Of a stretch of 64,000 bases of DNA, positions 26,273 through 36,126 are shown piece after piece. The notes below the pieces were generated by a model that was given only the letters and a program-made list of their open reading frames with translations, was not told where the DNA came from and did no database searches. A program made the translations under genes and the position numbers. Positions within the stretch are counted from its first letter, which is position 1. Every line of letters begins with the position of its first letter. Source of the stretch: Candidatus Pelagibacter communis (GTDB taxonomy: Bacteria; Pseudomonadota; Alphaproteobacteria; Pelagibacterales; Pelagibacteraceae); NCBI RefSeq assembly GCF_001179985.1, contig NZ_CVSI01000073.1, positions 1 to 64,000 of the forward strand, in the 5' to 3' direction.

Positions 26273-26700
26273 TTAATTTTAGTGTTAAAGTCAATTCCAT
26301 ACTCTGATCTTGGTCCTTTTCTTAATCCAAATGGTCCTGAAATAAAAAGTGTTAAAGGTTTAGTTCCAGGTTTTAAATCTACTCTATGATGGGTATTTGC
26401 TGATCTAAAACCTATATAACCTGGTGGCCTCCAATGTCTTCCACTTTTAAGTGTTTCCCAATATCCATCCCTCAAAATAATTGTTATAAATGGAAATAGA
26501 TGATTATGTACTCCTTCACCATGATCATCGGCAAGCATCTCGTGTATTAATATATTAAACGGAAACCATCTTGGTCTATGTCTAAAAATTAAATAGTATC
26601 TGTTCATCCATGGTTTTGCCTCATTATATTTTGGATGTGATGGCCCTCTATCTAAAACGACTTTTTTTCTTCCTATTTTTTCTAAAAATTTTAAAAACAT
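26269..26700 (-). CDS. Cupin-like protein of unknown function
   Basis: A 143-residue soluble protein with the spacing of a small cupin: HGEGVHNHLFPFITIILRDG and, about 40 residues later, ANTHHRVDL, which offer a His-x-His pair and later His residues for a metal. NRYYLIFRHRPRWFPFNILI comes before and ISGPFGLRKGP after. The ATG overlaps the bamB stop by one base and its stop overlaps yjbQ. No substrate can be given; it resembles proteins annotated as cupin-domain or phage-type hypothetical proteins. Confidence 0.5.
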   Translation of the reverse strand: MFLKFLEKIGRKKVVLDRGPSHPKYNEAKPWMNRYYLIFRHRPRWFPFNILIHEMLADDHGEGVHNHLFPFITIILRDGYWETLKSGRHWRPPGYIGFRSANTHHRVDLKPGTKPLTLFISGPFGLRKGPRSEYGIDFNTKIK

Positions 26701-27986
26701 TAATTTATTTTAATAATTGAATTGTCTTTTGCAATGTAAAGTTCTCTTTGAAAATAAACGGGTCTTTGTAATGTCTCCTTGTCTAGCTTAAGTATTTTTT
26801 GTAACTCACTATTAGAAAAGTTAATTATAAATAGCCTACCGTTTTTTGTTGAAATATATACTTTACCATCACTAATTATAAATCCTACTGGATGGTATTT
26901 TTCACGTTTTTTTTTCTTAATGTTTTTTAAAATATTATTAATTCTTAATATGTTTCCATCATTTTTATTTAATAGCACCAATAAGCCTTCATTTGATATT
27001 GTAACAATATAATTTGATATAACGACTGGTCTTATTTCAGAGTTAATTTCTTGTTTCCATTTAATTATTCCAGTTTTTATATCTAAAGCAATAAATTGAT
27101 TTTTGTTACTAGACAGAAAAACAAGATTTCCGTCAGAAACTATATCTGAGTTTCTTAAAGTAATATTATTTGCAAACTTAAGAATTTGAGTTGGAGTTTG
27201 CCAAATTATTTCACCACTCTTATAATCAACAGCAGTTAAATCTCCAATAGAGTTTGAAAATATCACTAAGTTACCAACAATAATTATTGACTGTTTCTTT
27301 TGTGAGCTGACTACAGTAAATTCTGTAGGGACAGACCATAAAATATCCCCATTTTTTATAGAGAAACATCGTAAAGTATTTTCCATATCGACTACAAAAA
27401 TTCTATTATCCTTAATTTTAATTTGTGAATTAAAAGATGAGGTATGTTTTTTTTTCCATTTTAAATTACCATTTTCTTTATTTAATAAATAATAATTTGC
27501 GTTATTGTCAGCTACAAATAAATTATTACCTTCAGATGCTAAAAATAAAATTGGATTATTTTTCTTATCTGATTTTGAATAATAGTTTTTTTTCCACTCA
27601 ATTTTTGATCCTTTACTAAATTTAATTACAGATCCTTTATTATCGAAAAAAAATACATTCTTGTTATCAATTAATATTTCTGGTTCATAACCTGAAAAAT
27701 TTTCAATTTTAGAAAATTTAAATTTAGAAATATTATTGCTAATAATTTTCTCATTGGTAAATCCATCATTATTTAAGTTATGACTAATGCTCTTAATTTT
27801 ACTTTTTGGTAAATTAACTTTCAATTTAGGGTTAAATTCATTCTCATTTGGTTTAACATCTTTAAATAATATTTTTTCTATAGCTTTATCAGTTTCGGCT
27901 TTCTTTGTCTTAGTCCAAAAGGCTGAGTCAGAGTTCAAAGAACATCCTAAAATTAAAATTAGAAAAAAAAATGAAAATTTATTCAT
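26700..27986 (-). CDS. bamB: BamB-like outer-membrane assembly lipoprotein
   Basis: A 428-residue beta-propeller with PQQ-like repeats: GNLKWKKKH, GDILWSVPT, GEIIWQTPT and GIIKWKQEI are successive blades. The N-terminus has a lipobox LILGC with Cys15, so it is a lipoprotein of the inner leaflet of the outer membrane. BamB helps BamA insert barrel proteins, such as the autotransporters at 1-3299. It overlaps the upstream TPR gene by eight bases, and that pair (yfgM-bamB) is conserved in many proteobacteria. Confidence 0.8.
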   Translation of the reverse strand: MNKFSFFFLILILGCSLNSDSAFWTKTKKAETDKAIEKILFKDVKPNENEFNPKLKVNLPKSKIKSISHNLNNDGFTNEKIISNNISKFKFSKIENFSGYEPEILIDNKNVFFFDNKGSVIKFSKGSKIEWKKNYYSKSDKKNNPILFLASEGNNLFVADNNANYYLLNKENGNLKWKKKHTSSFNSQIKIKDNRIFVVDMENTLRCFSIKNGDILWSVPTEFTVVSSQKKQSIIIVGNLVIFSNSIGDLTAVDYKSGEIIWQTPTQILKFANNITLRNSDIVSDGNLVFLSSNKNQFIALDIKTGIIKWKQEINSEIRPVVISNYIVTISNEGLLVLLNKNDGNILRINNILKNIKKKKREKYHPVGFIISDGKVYISTKNGRLFIINFSNSELQKILKLDKETLQRPVYFQRELYIAKDNSIIKIN

Positions 27987-28620
27987 TAAAATCTCTGTTT
28001 AATCTTCTTTCTACGTCGGTTTTTATTTTGGGATTTATATTACTTAATTCAGTAATTTTTTCGAAAAATTCTTTCGATTTATTAAATTCCTTTTTTTGAT
28101 AGTAAAAGTCGCCCATAAGTAGCAAACCATGCTGTTTCCATATACTGTCAGAATTAATTAATGGATTTAATATTTCCAATAACTTAATTTCAGTATATTT
28201 GTCAGAAAAATATAATGCTTTTTTAAAAATAATTAAATTCTTGAGCTCTTTATCATCGCTAATTGATATAACCTGATCGAAATACTCGCTTATTTTATTT
28301 TGGTCATCTACTAATTTATTGTCTATTAAATAATATAATGCTAATGCTGAATAGGTATCAACTTTTTCATTTACAATTTTTATCATTTTATTTTTTATAT
28401 CATTCTGTTCATATTGATTAGTGTTGAAGATAATACCATTATACAGCTGAGCTAACTTTTCTTTTTTTCTTTTCTTCAATTCGTCAAAAACAAAAAAAAT
28501 TAATAGCGCTATAAAAATTATTGATAATGATATAATTATTTTTTTTGAATTTTTCTTAAAGAAATCTTTTAATAAAGAAACCCTTGTGTTTTGATTTACT
28601 ATTGCAATATCCTCATCCAT
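27979..28620 (-). CDS. YfgM-like membrane-anchored TPR protein
   Basis: A 213-residue protein with a short cytosolic start, a membrane helix at about residues 29-46 (IIISLSIIFIALLIFFVF), then a periplasmic helical region with TPR character (LLMGDFYYQKKEFNKSKEFF). This is the layout of YfgM, the ancillary SecYEG-associated chaperone. It sits directly before bamB, as in many proteobacteria, and begins one base after the acnA stop. Repeats are degenerate, so the family call rests mainly on architecture and neighbours. Confidence 0.7.
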   Translation of the reverse strand: MDEDIAIVNQNTRVSLLKDFFKKNSKKIIISLSIIFIALLIFFVFDELKKRKKEKLAQLYNGIIFNTNQYEQNDIKNKMIKIVNEKVDTYSALALYYLIDNKLVDDQNKISEYFDQVISISDDKELKNLIIFKKALYFSDKYTEIKLLEILNPLINSDSIWKQHGLLLMGDFYYQKKEFNKSKEFFEKITELSNINPKIKTDVERRLNRDFNE

Positions 28621-28621
28621 T

Positions 28622-31291
28622 TTAGATCATATTTCTAAGAACATATTGTAGAATTCCACCATGTTTATAATATTCAAGTTCATTATTAGTGTCTATTCTG
28701 CAAAGCATTTCAATTTTTTTCGTGTCTCCATTTTTATATTTAAATTCTACTGATACTTTGTCCCCAGGTTTTAAACCTTCCTTAATTCCTTTAATAGAAA
28801 TCAATTCTGACCCGTTTAAGTCAAGTTTTTTTCTATTTAATCCATTAATAAACTGTAGTGGGATAATACCCATGCCAATCAGATTTGATCTATGTATTCT
28901 TTCAAAACTCTCAGCTAAAACAGATTTAATTCCAAGTAACTTTGTGCCTTTTGCTGCCCAGTCTCTTGATGATCCTGTTCCGTATTCTTTGCCACCTATC
29001 ACAACTAAGTCTGTTCCTCTTTTTTTATATTCCACAACTGCATCATATACAGGCATAATTTTTTCTTCGGGATGCAGTTTTGTAAAACCACCCTCTGTTC
29101 CTGGAGCCATCTCATTTCTTATTCTTATATTTGCAAATGTTCCTCTGGTCATAACCTCGTGATTGCCTCTTCTTGAGCCATACGAATTGAAATCTTTTTG
29201 AAGAACTTGGTTTTTCATAAAGTACTCACCAGTTGGACTGTCTTTTTGAATTGTTCCAGCGGGTGAAATATGATCAGTTGTTACCATATCACCTAAAATT
29301 AATAATGGTCTTGCATTTTCAATATTTTCAAATTTTTCAGGTTCATCTTTTAAATTTTCAAAAAACGGCGGTTTTTTTACATAAGTAGAATTTTCGTCCC
29401 AATTATAAATGCTTGATGCTTTAGTCTGAATTTTTTGCCACTGGTCAGGACCTTTTGAAACATCAGAATATCTTTTTATAAACATAGATGCGTTGAGAGA
29501 TTCTTTTAAAACATCCTCTATCTCTTGATTAGTTGGCCAAATATCTTTTAAAAAAACGTTTTTTCCTTCTTTTGATTTTCCTAAAGGATCTTTATACAAA
29601 TCTATATGCATATTTCCAGCAATCGCGTAAGCTACTACTAAAGGTGGTGATGCTAAATAGTTTGCCTTAACTAATGGAGATATTCTACCCTCAAAATTTC
29701 TGTTTCCTGAAAGCACTGAGACAGCATATAAATTGTTTTTACTTACAGCTTCAGAAATATTTTCTGCTAAAGGTCCAGAATTGCCAATGCAAGTTGTACA
29801 ACCATAACCGACTAAATTAAAACCTAATTTATCTAAATATGTATTTAGACCAGCTTTTTCTAAATAGTCAGTTACCACTTGAGAGCCTGGTGCTAACGAG
29901 GTTTTAACCCAAGGTTTGGAATTTAAACCTAGTTCACATGCTTTTTTTGCTAAAAGGCCTGCACCTATAAGTACGTTAGGATTAGAAGTATTTGTGCAGG
30001 ATGTTATTGCAGCAATTAAAATTGAGCCATCTTGGATTTCAAAATCTGAGTTATTAACTTTTGTTTTTAAAAAAACTTCTCTATTCGTGTATTTTTTAAA
30101 ATTTTCTATAAAATTCTTTGAAGCATCTGTGAGTAAAACTTTATCCTGAGGTCTTTTAGGTCCAGATATGGTTGGAACTACAGTTGACATATCTAAAGAT
30201 AAAGTATCACTAAATTCTATGTCACTACTAGCCCAAAGACCCTGTTCAATTGCATATTTCTTTACTATTTCTACTTGAGTTTTATCTCTTCCTGAGAATT
30301 CTAAATATTTTAGAGTTTCCTCATCAATTGGAAAAAATCCACAAGTTGCTCCATACTCAGGTGCCATATTAGCTATAGTCGCTCTATCTGCTAAAGTTAA
30401 ATTTTTTAAACCTTCTCCATAAAATTCAACAAATTTACCAACTACTCCTTTATCTCTTAACATTTTTACAACTGTAAGAACTAAATCTGTGGCTGTAGTA
30501 CCCTCTGGAAGTTTATTTTTAACTTCGAATCCAACTACTTCAGGTATTAACATAGAAATAGGTTGGCCAAGCATACCTGCCTCTGCCTCAATACCACCAA
30601 CACCCCATCCTAAAACTGATAAACCATTTACCATTGTTGTGTGACTATCAGTTCCAACAAGAGTATCAGGAAATATGTATTCCTGATCATTAAATTTTTC
30701 CATCCAAACAACTTTTGACAAATATTCTAGGTTTACCTGATGACAAATGCCTGTTCCTGGAGGAACAATTCTAAAATTATTAAATGCTTGCTGACCCCAT
30801 TTTAGAAATGAATATCTTTCAGCGTTTCTCTGGAACTCAATTTCTACATTTTCTTTTAGAGAATTTAACGTTGAGTATTTATCAACCTGAACTGAGTGAT
30901 CTATTACAAGATCTACTGATGATAACGGATTTATTTTATTTGGATCTTTATTTTTCTCTTTGACCGCTTCTCTCATGGCTGCTAAGTCAGCTACTGCTGG
31001 TATACCAGTATAGTCTTGTAGTAAAACTCTTGCAGGTCTGTAGGCTATTTCAGTATCTGATTTTTTATTTTTAAGCCACAATTCTAGTGCTAGAATCTGA
31101 GATTTTGTTACTGATTTATTGTCTTCATATCTTAATAAGTTTTCTAACAGTACCTTTAAAGATTTGGGTAATTTAGATATTCCATTTAATCCATTCTTTT
31201 CAGCTAATTTTAAAGAATAATAACAGTATTCTTTACTATTAATATTTATTGTTGTTAAAGACTTAAAAGAATTTTTATTACCTGGTTTCAT
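28622..31291 (-). CDS. acnA: Aconitate hydratase A
   Basis: An 889-residue aconitase of the AcnA/IRP type that interconverts citrate and isocitrate. The 4Fe-4S cysteines are in TSCTNTSNP and GCTTCIGNSGP. TDSHTTMVNGLSVLGWGVGG, MVTTDHISPAGTIQKDSPTG, SYGSRRGNHEVMTRGTFAN and GGKEYGTGSSRDWAAKGTKL are swivel-domain and active-site signatures. Length is normal. It leads the run acnA-yfgM-bamB-cupin-yjbQ, with an inverted repeat 13 bases before its ATG. Confidence 0.95.
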   Translation of the reverse strand: MKPGNKNSFKSLTTININSKEYCYYSLKLAEKNGLNGISKLPKSLKVLLENLLRYEDNKSVTKSQILALELWLKNKKSDTEIAYRPARVLLQDYTGIPAVADLAAMREAVKEKNKDPNKINPLSSVDLVIDHSVQVDKYSTLNSLKENVEIEFQRNAERYSFLKWGQQAFNNFRIVPPGTGICHQVNLEYLSKVVWMEKFNDQEYIFPDTLVGTDSHTTMVNGLSVLGWGVGGIEAEAGMLGQPISMLIPEVVGFEVKNKLPEGTTATDLVLTVVKMLRDKGVVGKFVEFYGEGLKNLTLADRATIANMAPEYGATCGFFPIDEETLKYLEFSGRDKTQVEIVKKYAIEQGLWASSDIEFSDTLSLDMSTVVPTISGPKRPQDKVLLTDASKNFIENFKKYTNREVFLKTKVNNSDFEIQDGSILIAAITSCTNTSNPNVLIGAGLLAKKACELGLNSKPWVKTSLAPGSQVVTDYLEKAGLNTYLDKLGFNLVGYGCTTCIGNSGPLAENISEAVSKNNLYAVSVLSGNRNFEGRISPLVKANYLASPPLVVAYAIAGNMHIDLYKDPLGKSKEGKNVFLKDIWPTNQEIEDVLKESLNASMFIKRYSDVSKGPDQWQKIQTKASSIYNWDENSTYVKKPPFFENLKDEPEKFENIENARPLLILGDMVTTDHISPAGTIQKDSPTGEYFMKNQVLQKDFNSYGSRRGNHEVMTRGTFANIRIRNEMAPGTEGGFTKLHPEEKIMPVYDAVVEYKKRGTDLVVIGGKEYGTGSSRDWAAKGTKLLGIKSVLAESFERIHRSNLIGMGIIPLQFINGLNRKKLDLNGSELISIKGIKEGLKPGDKVSVEFKYKNGDTKKIEMLCRIDTNNELEYYKHGGILQYVLRNMI

Positions 31292-31303
31292 ATTTATATG
31301 TGT

Positions 31304-31322
31304 TTAAATCGGTTCGATTTAA
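31304..31322. promoter_or_regulatory. Inverted repeat in the acnA leader
   Basis: TTAAATCG-GTT-CGATTTAA is an eight-base perfect repeat around a three-base centre, 12 bases before the acnA start codon. It could be a repressor operator or a small RNA hairpin next to the ribosome-binding region. No match to a named regulator's site is claimed. Confidence 0.4.
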
Positions 31323-31374
31323 CACAATTAAGCAATTTAATAAAACTATCATTTGTCGCAAAGTTACTTAATAA

Positions 31375-31716
31375 TTAAGCAATCGTTAATCCATTTTCAG
31401 TTTTTTGGGATGGATGTAATAAAACTACTTTACCATCTGAGTCGATTGCTCCAAGTATTAAAACTTGTGACACTACGCCAGCAATATTTTTTTCAGCAAA
31501 ATTACAAACACCTATTACTTGCTTATTCATTAAATTTTCCTCATTATAATAATGAGTAATTTGGGCAGAAGATTGTTTAATCCCAATATCTTTTCCAAAG
31601 TCTACTTCAACCACAAGCGAGGGTTTTCTAGCTTTTTCATTTTTTTTAACTGAAATCACTGTACCAATTCTGATATCTACTTTATCAAAAATATCATACG
31701 TTATTTGTTCTTTCAT
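31375..31716 (-). CDS. csaA: CsaA-like tRNA-binding-domain protein
   Basis: A 113-residue OB-fold protein of the EMAP/tRNA-binding type. FDKVDIRIGTVISVKKNEKA opens the fold, KQSSAQITHYYNEENLMNKQ and VIGVCNFAEKNIAGVVSQVL are the central signature, and the chain ends PSQKTENGLTIA, as in CsaA, a stand-alone dimer described as a secretion chaperone. It precedes acnA on the same strand by about 80 bases and is divergent from the M20 gene with 27 bases between start codons. Confidence 0.85.
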   Translation of the reverse strand: MKEQITYDIFDKVDIRIGTVISVKKNEKARKPSLVVEVDFGKDIGIKQSSAQITHYYNEENLMNKQVIGVCNFAEKNIAGVVSQVLILGAIDSDGKVVLLHPSQKTENGLTIA

Positions 31717-31743
31717 GAATTTAATATATAATTAATTTTATAT

Positions 31744-32928
31744 ATGAGTACAGAAAATAATTTAGATAAAACATTCAATAGTTCAGTAAAAATACTCTCT
31801 GACCTTATAGCTTTTAAATCAATTTCTGGGGAAGATAATAATACTATAATAAATTATTGTGAAAAAATTTTTAATGACTTAGGAGCAGAGTCATTTAAAA
31901 TTTATGATACTGATAAAAAAAGGGTAAATCTTTTTGCTACCCTAAAATCAAAAAATAAAAATGGTAAAAAACCTATAATTTTATCTGGTCATACAGATGT
32001 CGTCCCAGTTTCGAAAGGTTGGTCATCAGATCCTTTTATAGCTACTATAAAAGATGAAAAATTATATGGACGAGGCTCGTGTGACATGAAGGGATTTCTT
32101 GCTTGCTTACTTGCCTACGCCCCAATTTTCTCAAATTCAAATATGGATAGAGATCTTCACTTTTCATTCACATTTGATGAGGAGACAGCTTGTCAAGGTG
32201 CGCCGTTATTAATTAAAGAATTAAAAAAAAGAAATATTAAAGATGCAATTTGTGTAGTTGGCGAACCTACAAATATGAAAATTATAGATGCTCACAAGGG
32301 CTGTTACGAATACACAACTCATTTTTATGGATTAGCAGGACACGGTTCTCAACCTGATAAAGGGGTAAATGCTGTTGAGTATGCTTCTAAGTTTATACAA
32401 AAACTTTTAGAGATTAGAGAACATTTAAAAAATAACCCACCAAAAAATTCTATTTTTAATCCACCTCATACAACTCTTCAAATTGGTGGCATATCAGGAG
32501 GTATAGCAAGGAATGTGATTGCAGATAAATGTAAAGTTGATTGGGAACTAAGACCTGTTGTAAAAAAAGATGGTGAATTTGTAAATAGTGAAATTGATAA
32601 ATTTATTAATAAGAAATTGTTACCTGAAATGAAAAAAACTTATTCTGGTTCCAAAATTGAAAAAGAAATTATCGGAGAAATAGTTGGTTTTGATAGAGAG
32701 GAAAAATCTGATGCATGTGAACTTGTTTCGAGTATTACAGGTGATAATTCAAGAAATGTTGTATCGTTTGGAACTGAAGCGGGTTTATTTCAAGAAATAG
32801 GAATTAGTACTGTAGTGTGTGGTCCTGGATCAATTGAGCAAGCTCATAAAGTTGATGAATTTATTGAATTAAATGAGTTAAAGAAATGCTTAAAATTTTT
32901 AGAAGGTATTAAATCTAAAGCAAATTAA
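31744..32928 (+). CDS. argE: M20 deacetylase, acetylornithine deacetylase-like
   Basis: A 394-residue di-zinc M20 enzyme. Metal motifs are SGHTDVVPVS (with GWSSDPF following), GRGSCDMKGFLACLLAY and FDEETACQGA (catalytic and metal Glu). CVVGEPTNMK, HKGCYEYTTHFYGLAGHGSQ and SFGTEAGLFQ follow the ArgE order. It most likely releases ornithine from N-acetylornithine. Other alphaproteobacterial M20 proteins of this type act on related N-acyl amino acids, so substrate is less certain than family. It converges on the aldehyde dehydrogenase gene with a four-base overlap. Confidence 0.8.
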   Translation: MSTENNLDKTFNSSVKILSDLIAFKSISGEDNNTIINYCEKIFNDLGAESFKIYDTDKKRVNLFATLKSKNKNGKKPIILSGHTDVVPVSKGWSSDPFIATIKDEKLYGRGSCDMKGFLACLLAYAPIFSNSNMDRDLHFSFTFDEETACQGAPLLIKELKKRNIKDAICVVGEPTNMKIIDAHKGCYEYTTHFYGLAGHGSQPDKGVNAVEYASKFIQKLLEIREHLKNNPPKNSIFNPPHTTLQIGGISGGIARNVIADKCKVDWELRPVVKKDGEFVNSEIDKFINKKLLPEMKKTYSGSKIEKEIIGEIVGFDREEKSDACELVSSITGDNSRNVVSFGTEAGLFQEIGISTVVCGPGSIEQAHKVDEFIELNELKKCLKFLEGIKSKAN

Positions 32929-34358
32929 TTCCAACCGCCAACAGATTTAACTTCTAAAAATTCTAATAAACCTTCCTTACCTGCTTCTCTTCCAATTCCT
33001 GAATGTTTAAATCCTCCAAAAGGAGCATCCACTGCTATACCAGCGCCGTTAACATCAACCATTCCAGATCTTAATTTTCTTGCTACTCGATTTGCTTTTT
33101 CTTTATCTTGAGTTTGGATATAATTTGTAAGTCCATAATCAGTATCATTAGCTATCTCAATTGCCTCCTCTTCATTTTCGAAAGGTATAATTGACAAAAC
33201 AGGTCCAAAAATTTCTGTTCTTGCTATTTCCATATTATTATTGACATCAGCAAAAGCTGTAGGTTTTACAAAATATCCTTTTTCAATACCATCCGGTTTT
33301 CCAGTGCCACCAGCGATGAGTTTAGCGCCTTCATCAATTCCTTTTTGAATTAATGATTGAATTTTTTTATATTGAATTTCTGAAACAACTGGACCAATGT
33401 GCTCTCCCTCTTTAGTAGGATCACCAACTTTCATTTCGTTTGCAAATTGTTTCACTCTCTCGACTGCTTGTGCATACATACTTTTTTCGACTAACATTCT
33501 TGTTGGTGCATTACACGATTGACCAGAATTTCTAAAACATCTGAGAGCTCCTCTTTCAATTGCTTTAGGATCTGCATCTTTAAATATTATATTAGCACCT
33601 TTCCCACCTAGTTCGAGACTAACCCTTTTAAAATCTTTTGCAGCATTTTGTGATATTAATGCACCAGCCCTAGTTGACCCGGTAAAAGAAATCATATTTA
33701 TGTCTGGGTGACTTGTAAGCGCATCACCTGTGCTTGCTCCATCTCCATTGACTAAATTAAAAACGCCTTTTGGAAATTTAGCTTCATGAATTAATTCAGC
33801 AAGTATCATTGCTGATAGGGGTGCCACCTCCGATGGCTTAAGAACCATTGTGCAGCCAGATGCTATTGCTGGCATAACTTTCAAACAGGTTTGATTCATG
33901 GGCCAGTTCCAAGGAGTAATCAAAGCACACACTCCTTTAGGTTCGTAAATTATTCTTTGATTTTTTGCATGTTCACCTAAAGGTTTTTCAAAGTTAAATT
34001 CTTTCAAATATCTTATAAATGTTTTTATATGTGCAGCTCCAGTACCAGCCTGAAGTTTAGTTGCAAAATCTTTTGGTGCACCCATTTCCAATGTGATTGC
34101 CTCCGCAATATCTGCCCATCTTTTTTTATAAAGCTCATATAATTTCTCTAATGGAGCTAGTCTTTCCTCTTTTGTTGAGAACGCCCAAGTTCTAAAAGCT
34201 GTTTTAGCAGATAGAACGGCTTCATTAACATCATCTTTATTTCCTAAAGATATCTTTGCACAAACATCCTCTGTTGCGGGATTTATTATATCAATTGTTT
34301 GGCTACTTTTAGGATTAACCCACTCTCCATTGATATAGAATTTTTTTTTATCTAACAT
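32925..34358 (-). CDS. NAD(P)-dependent aldehyde dehydrogenase
   Basis: A 477-residue ALDH-superfamily enzyme. The NAD site ITPWNWPMNQTCLKVMPAIA leads into the AS-GCTMVLKPSE segment. The general base lies in SLELGGKGANIIF and the nucleophile Cys in NSGQSCNAPTRMLV. EIFGPVLSIIPFENEEEAIE and GGFKHSGIGREAGKEGL are further signatures. It follows the agmatinase gene by 14 bases, so gamma-aminobutyraldehyde or another amine-derived aldehyde is a reasonable substrate; that is inference from context. Confidence 0.85.
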   Translation of the reverse strand: MLDKKKFYINGEWVNPKSSQTIDIINPATEDVCAKISLGNKDDVNEAVLSAKTAFRTWAFSTKEERLAPLEKLYELYKKRWADIAEAITLEMGAPKDFATKLQAGTGAAHIKTFIRYLKEFNFEKPLGEHAKNQRIIYEPKGVCALITPWNWPMNQTCLKVMPAIASGCTMVLKPSEVAPLSAMILAELIHEAKFPKGVFNLVNGDGASTGDALTSHPDINMISFTGSTRAGALISQNAAKDFKRVSLELGGKGANIIFKDADPKAIERGALRCFRNSGQSCNAPTRMLVEKSMYAQAVERVKQFANEMKVGDPTKEGEHIGPVVSEIQYKKIQSLIQKGIDEGAKLIAGGTGKPDGIEKGYFVKPTAFADVNNNMEIARTEIFGPVLSIIPFENEEEAIEIANDTDYGLTNYIQTQDKEKANRVARKLRSGMVDVNGAGIAVDAPFGGFKHSGIGREAGKEGLLEFLEVKSVGGWN

Positions 34359-34372
34359 GAAAAGAAATTAAC

Positions 34373-35335
34373 TTATCCTTTAACTTTTGCAAATAAATTA
34401 GTCAGCTCGTAAATTATAGTCGCTGCAGCCAAAGATGTAACCTCTGCATGATCATATGCCGGTGATACTTCAACAACGTCTGCTGATATTAATTTTAATC
34501 CTGATAATCCTCTAATAACATTAACCATTTCTCTTGTGGACATACCAGCTATCTCAGGTGTCCCTGTGCCTGGAGCAAAAGCAGGATCTAATACATCTAT
34601 ATCAATCGAGAGATACAATGGATTATTACCCACTCTTTTTCTTATTCTACTTACTATTTTATCAATTCCCTCAGTTTGAAACTCATCACAATGAATAATT
34701 TTAAAACCAAAACTTTCGTCGTTTTTTAAATCGTCTCTGCTGTATAAAGGACCTCTAATTCCAACGTGCATGGATGCATCATCAAGAAATAAACCTTCTT
34801 CTCTTGCCCTTCTAAAAGGAGTCCCATGAGTAAATGGTGCACCCATATAAGTATCCCAGGTATCAAGGTGAGCATCAAAGTGTACTAAAGCTACAGGCCC
34901 CTCATTAATTTTATTTACTGCTCTAAGGAGTGGAAATGCAATTGTATGATCACCTCCCATGCTAATAATGCCACCTGTTTGTTTTAAAAGATCGAGAGCT
35001 CCGTTTTCTATTTGATGTATAGCCTCTTTTATATTGAATGGATTACAGGTTATATCTCCTGCATCTGCAACTTGTTGAACTTTAAATGGTTCAACATCAT
35101 AATCTGGGTGGTAATTTGTTCTTAAATGTCTAGATGCTTGTCTAATACTTTGTGGTCCAAATCTTGCACCAGGTCTATAACTTGTTCCTGCATCAAAAGG
35201 AATTCCTACAATTGCTACATCGCAACCTTCCACATCTCTAAGTTCTGGCAATCTTGCAAATGTACTTGGTCCTGCAAACCTTGGTACAATTGTCCCGCTT
35301 ACCGGTTGAATTGTATCTTTATTTTTTTTCTTCAT
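34373..35335 (-). CDS. speB: Agmatinase-family ureohydrolase
   Basis: A 320-residue arginase/agmatinase-fold enzyme. The binuclear manganese ligands are in GGDHTIAFP, HFDAHLDTWD and SIDIDVLDPAFAPGTGTPE, all intact. The N-terminal GIPFDAGTSYRPGARFGPQS loop is the agmatinase-type substrate loop. It likely hydrolyses agmatine or another guanidino compound, releasing urea. Some close relatives act on guanidinobutyrate or guanidinopropionate, so the exact substrate is open. It is followed by an aldehyde dehydrogenase, and a PotABCD-like transporter is encoded nearby. Confidence 0.85.
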   Translation of the reverse strand: MKKKNKDTIQPVSGTIVPRFAGPSTFARLPELRDVEGCDVAIVGIPFDAGTSYRPGARFGPQSIRQASRHLRTNYHPDYDVEPFKVQQVADAGDITCNPFNIKEAIHQIENGALDLLKQTGGIISMGGDHTIAFPLLRAVNKINEGPVALVHFDAHLDTWDTYMGAPFTHGTPFRRAREEGLFLDDASMHVGIRGPLYSRDDLKNDESFGFKIIHCDEFQTEGIDKIVSRIRKRVGNNPLYLSIDIDVLDPAFAPGTGTPEIAGMSTREMVNVIRGLSGLKLISADVVEVSPAYDHAEVTSLAAATIIYELTNLFAKVKG

Positions 35336-35386
35336 TTATTTAATCTAACATATAATATTTGATTAAAGTATAATCATAATTTTCCA

Positions 35387-36124
35387 ATGAAGTTAAACTT
35401 TTACATAATTTTGCTATTATTATTATCATTTGTAGTTAAAGCTGACCAAATTTTTGAACTAATAAAGATACCTAATTTAACTTTACATAAATTGGAAAAT
35501 AAAAACTCATTAGCATTCTTAAAGCCTACAAAAGATTTTTTTGTTGGTTCAAGTTCTGAGAATGTAAGTTGTAAAAAAAATCAATCTCAGAATTTTAATG
35601 GAAAGTATTTAGAGGCTCAAAAAAGTTTCAATAAATATAACGATGATTTTTTTAGAAAAATTGAATTAAAATATATTGTTCTATGTAGTGAATTAGAAAT
35701 AGCAGGAATACCCTCACTTGGATTTGCTAACCCTGAAATGAAAACACTTGTTTTAAATATAAATACCAACAATTCAAATTTTGAAAGAGTATTACATCAT
35801 GAGGTTTTTCATATAATTGAACATAACTTTAATGAATATTTTTTAAATATTTCTTGGAGTGAATTAAATTCAAAAGAATTTAAATATTCAGCTTGTTCGA
35901 CATGTTCTAATAACTATAGCTTAGAAAAAATTAACAATAGTAAAGGATTTGTATCTGAATACGCAAAATCAACAATGTCCGAGGATATGGCTGAAACTTT
36001 TTCTTTTATGATGTCAGACAATAAAATAATTCAGGATATGATTAGTAAAGATGAGATACTTAATAAGAAAGTAAAAACAATTAAAAATATAGTTAAAAAA
36101 ATAGATGTTAAACATCAATTTTAA
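35387..36124 (+). CDS. Secreted putative zinc metallopeptidase (HExxH)
   Basis: A 245-residue protein with a signal peptide (residues 1-19, ending VVKA). RVLHHEVFHIIEHNF carries His138-Glu139-x-x-His142, followed by His146, and SEDMAETFSFMM (198-209) offers a downstream Glu about 60 residues later, as in gluzincin peptidases. Cys101 and a CSTC pair near 170 could form disulfides. It starts 51 bases from the divergent agmatinase gene and ends two bases before the cyclophilin gene. I do not know a named family; peptidase function is inferred from the motif. Confidence 0.6.
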   Translation: MKLNFYIILLLLLSFVVKADQIFELIKIPNLTLHKLENKNSLAFLKPTKDFFVGSSSENVSCKKNQSQNFNGKYLEAQKSFNKYNDDFFRKIELKYIVLCSELEIAGIPSLGFANPEMKTLVLNINTNNSNFERVLHHEVFHIIEHNFNEYFLNISWSELNSKEFKYSACSTCSNNYSLEKINNSKGFVSEYAKSTMSEDMAETFSFMMSDNKIIQDMISKDEILNKKVKTIKNIVKKIDVKHQF

Positions 36125-36126
36125 AA

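Noticed and set aside
28689-29162. 157-codon open frame on the plus strand opposite acnA
   Set aside because: acnA is a full-length, unmistakable gene on the other strand; this frame is its shadow.
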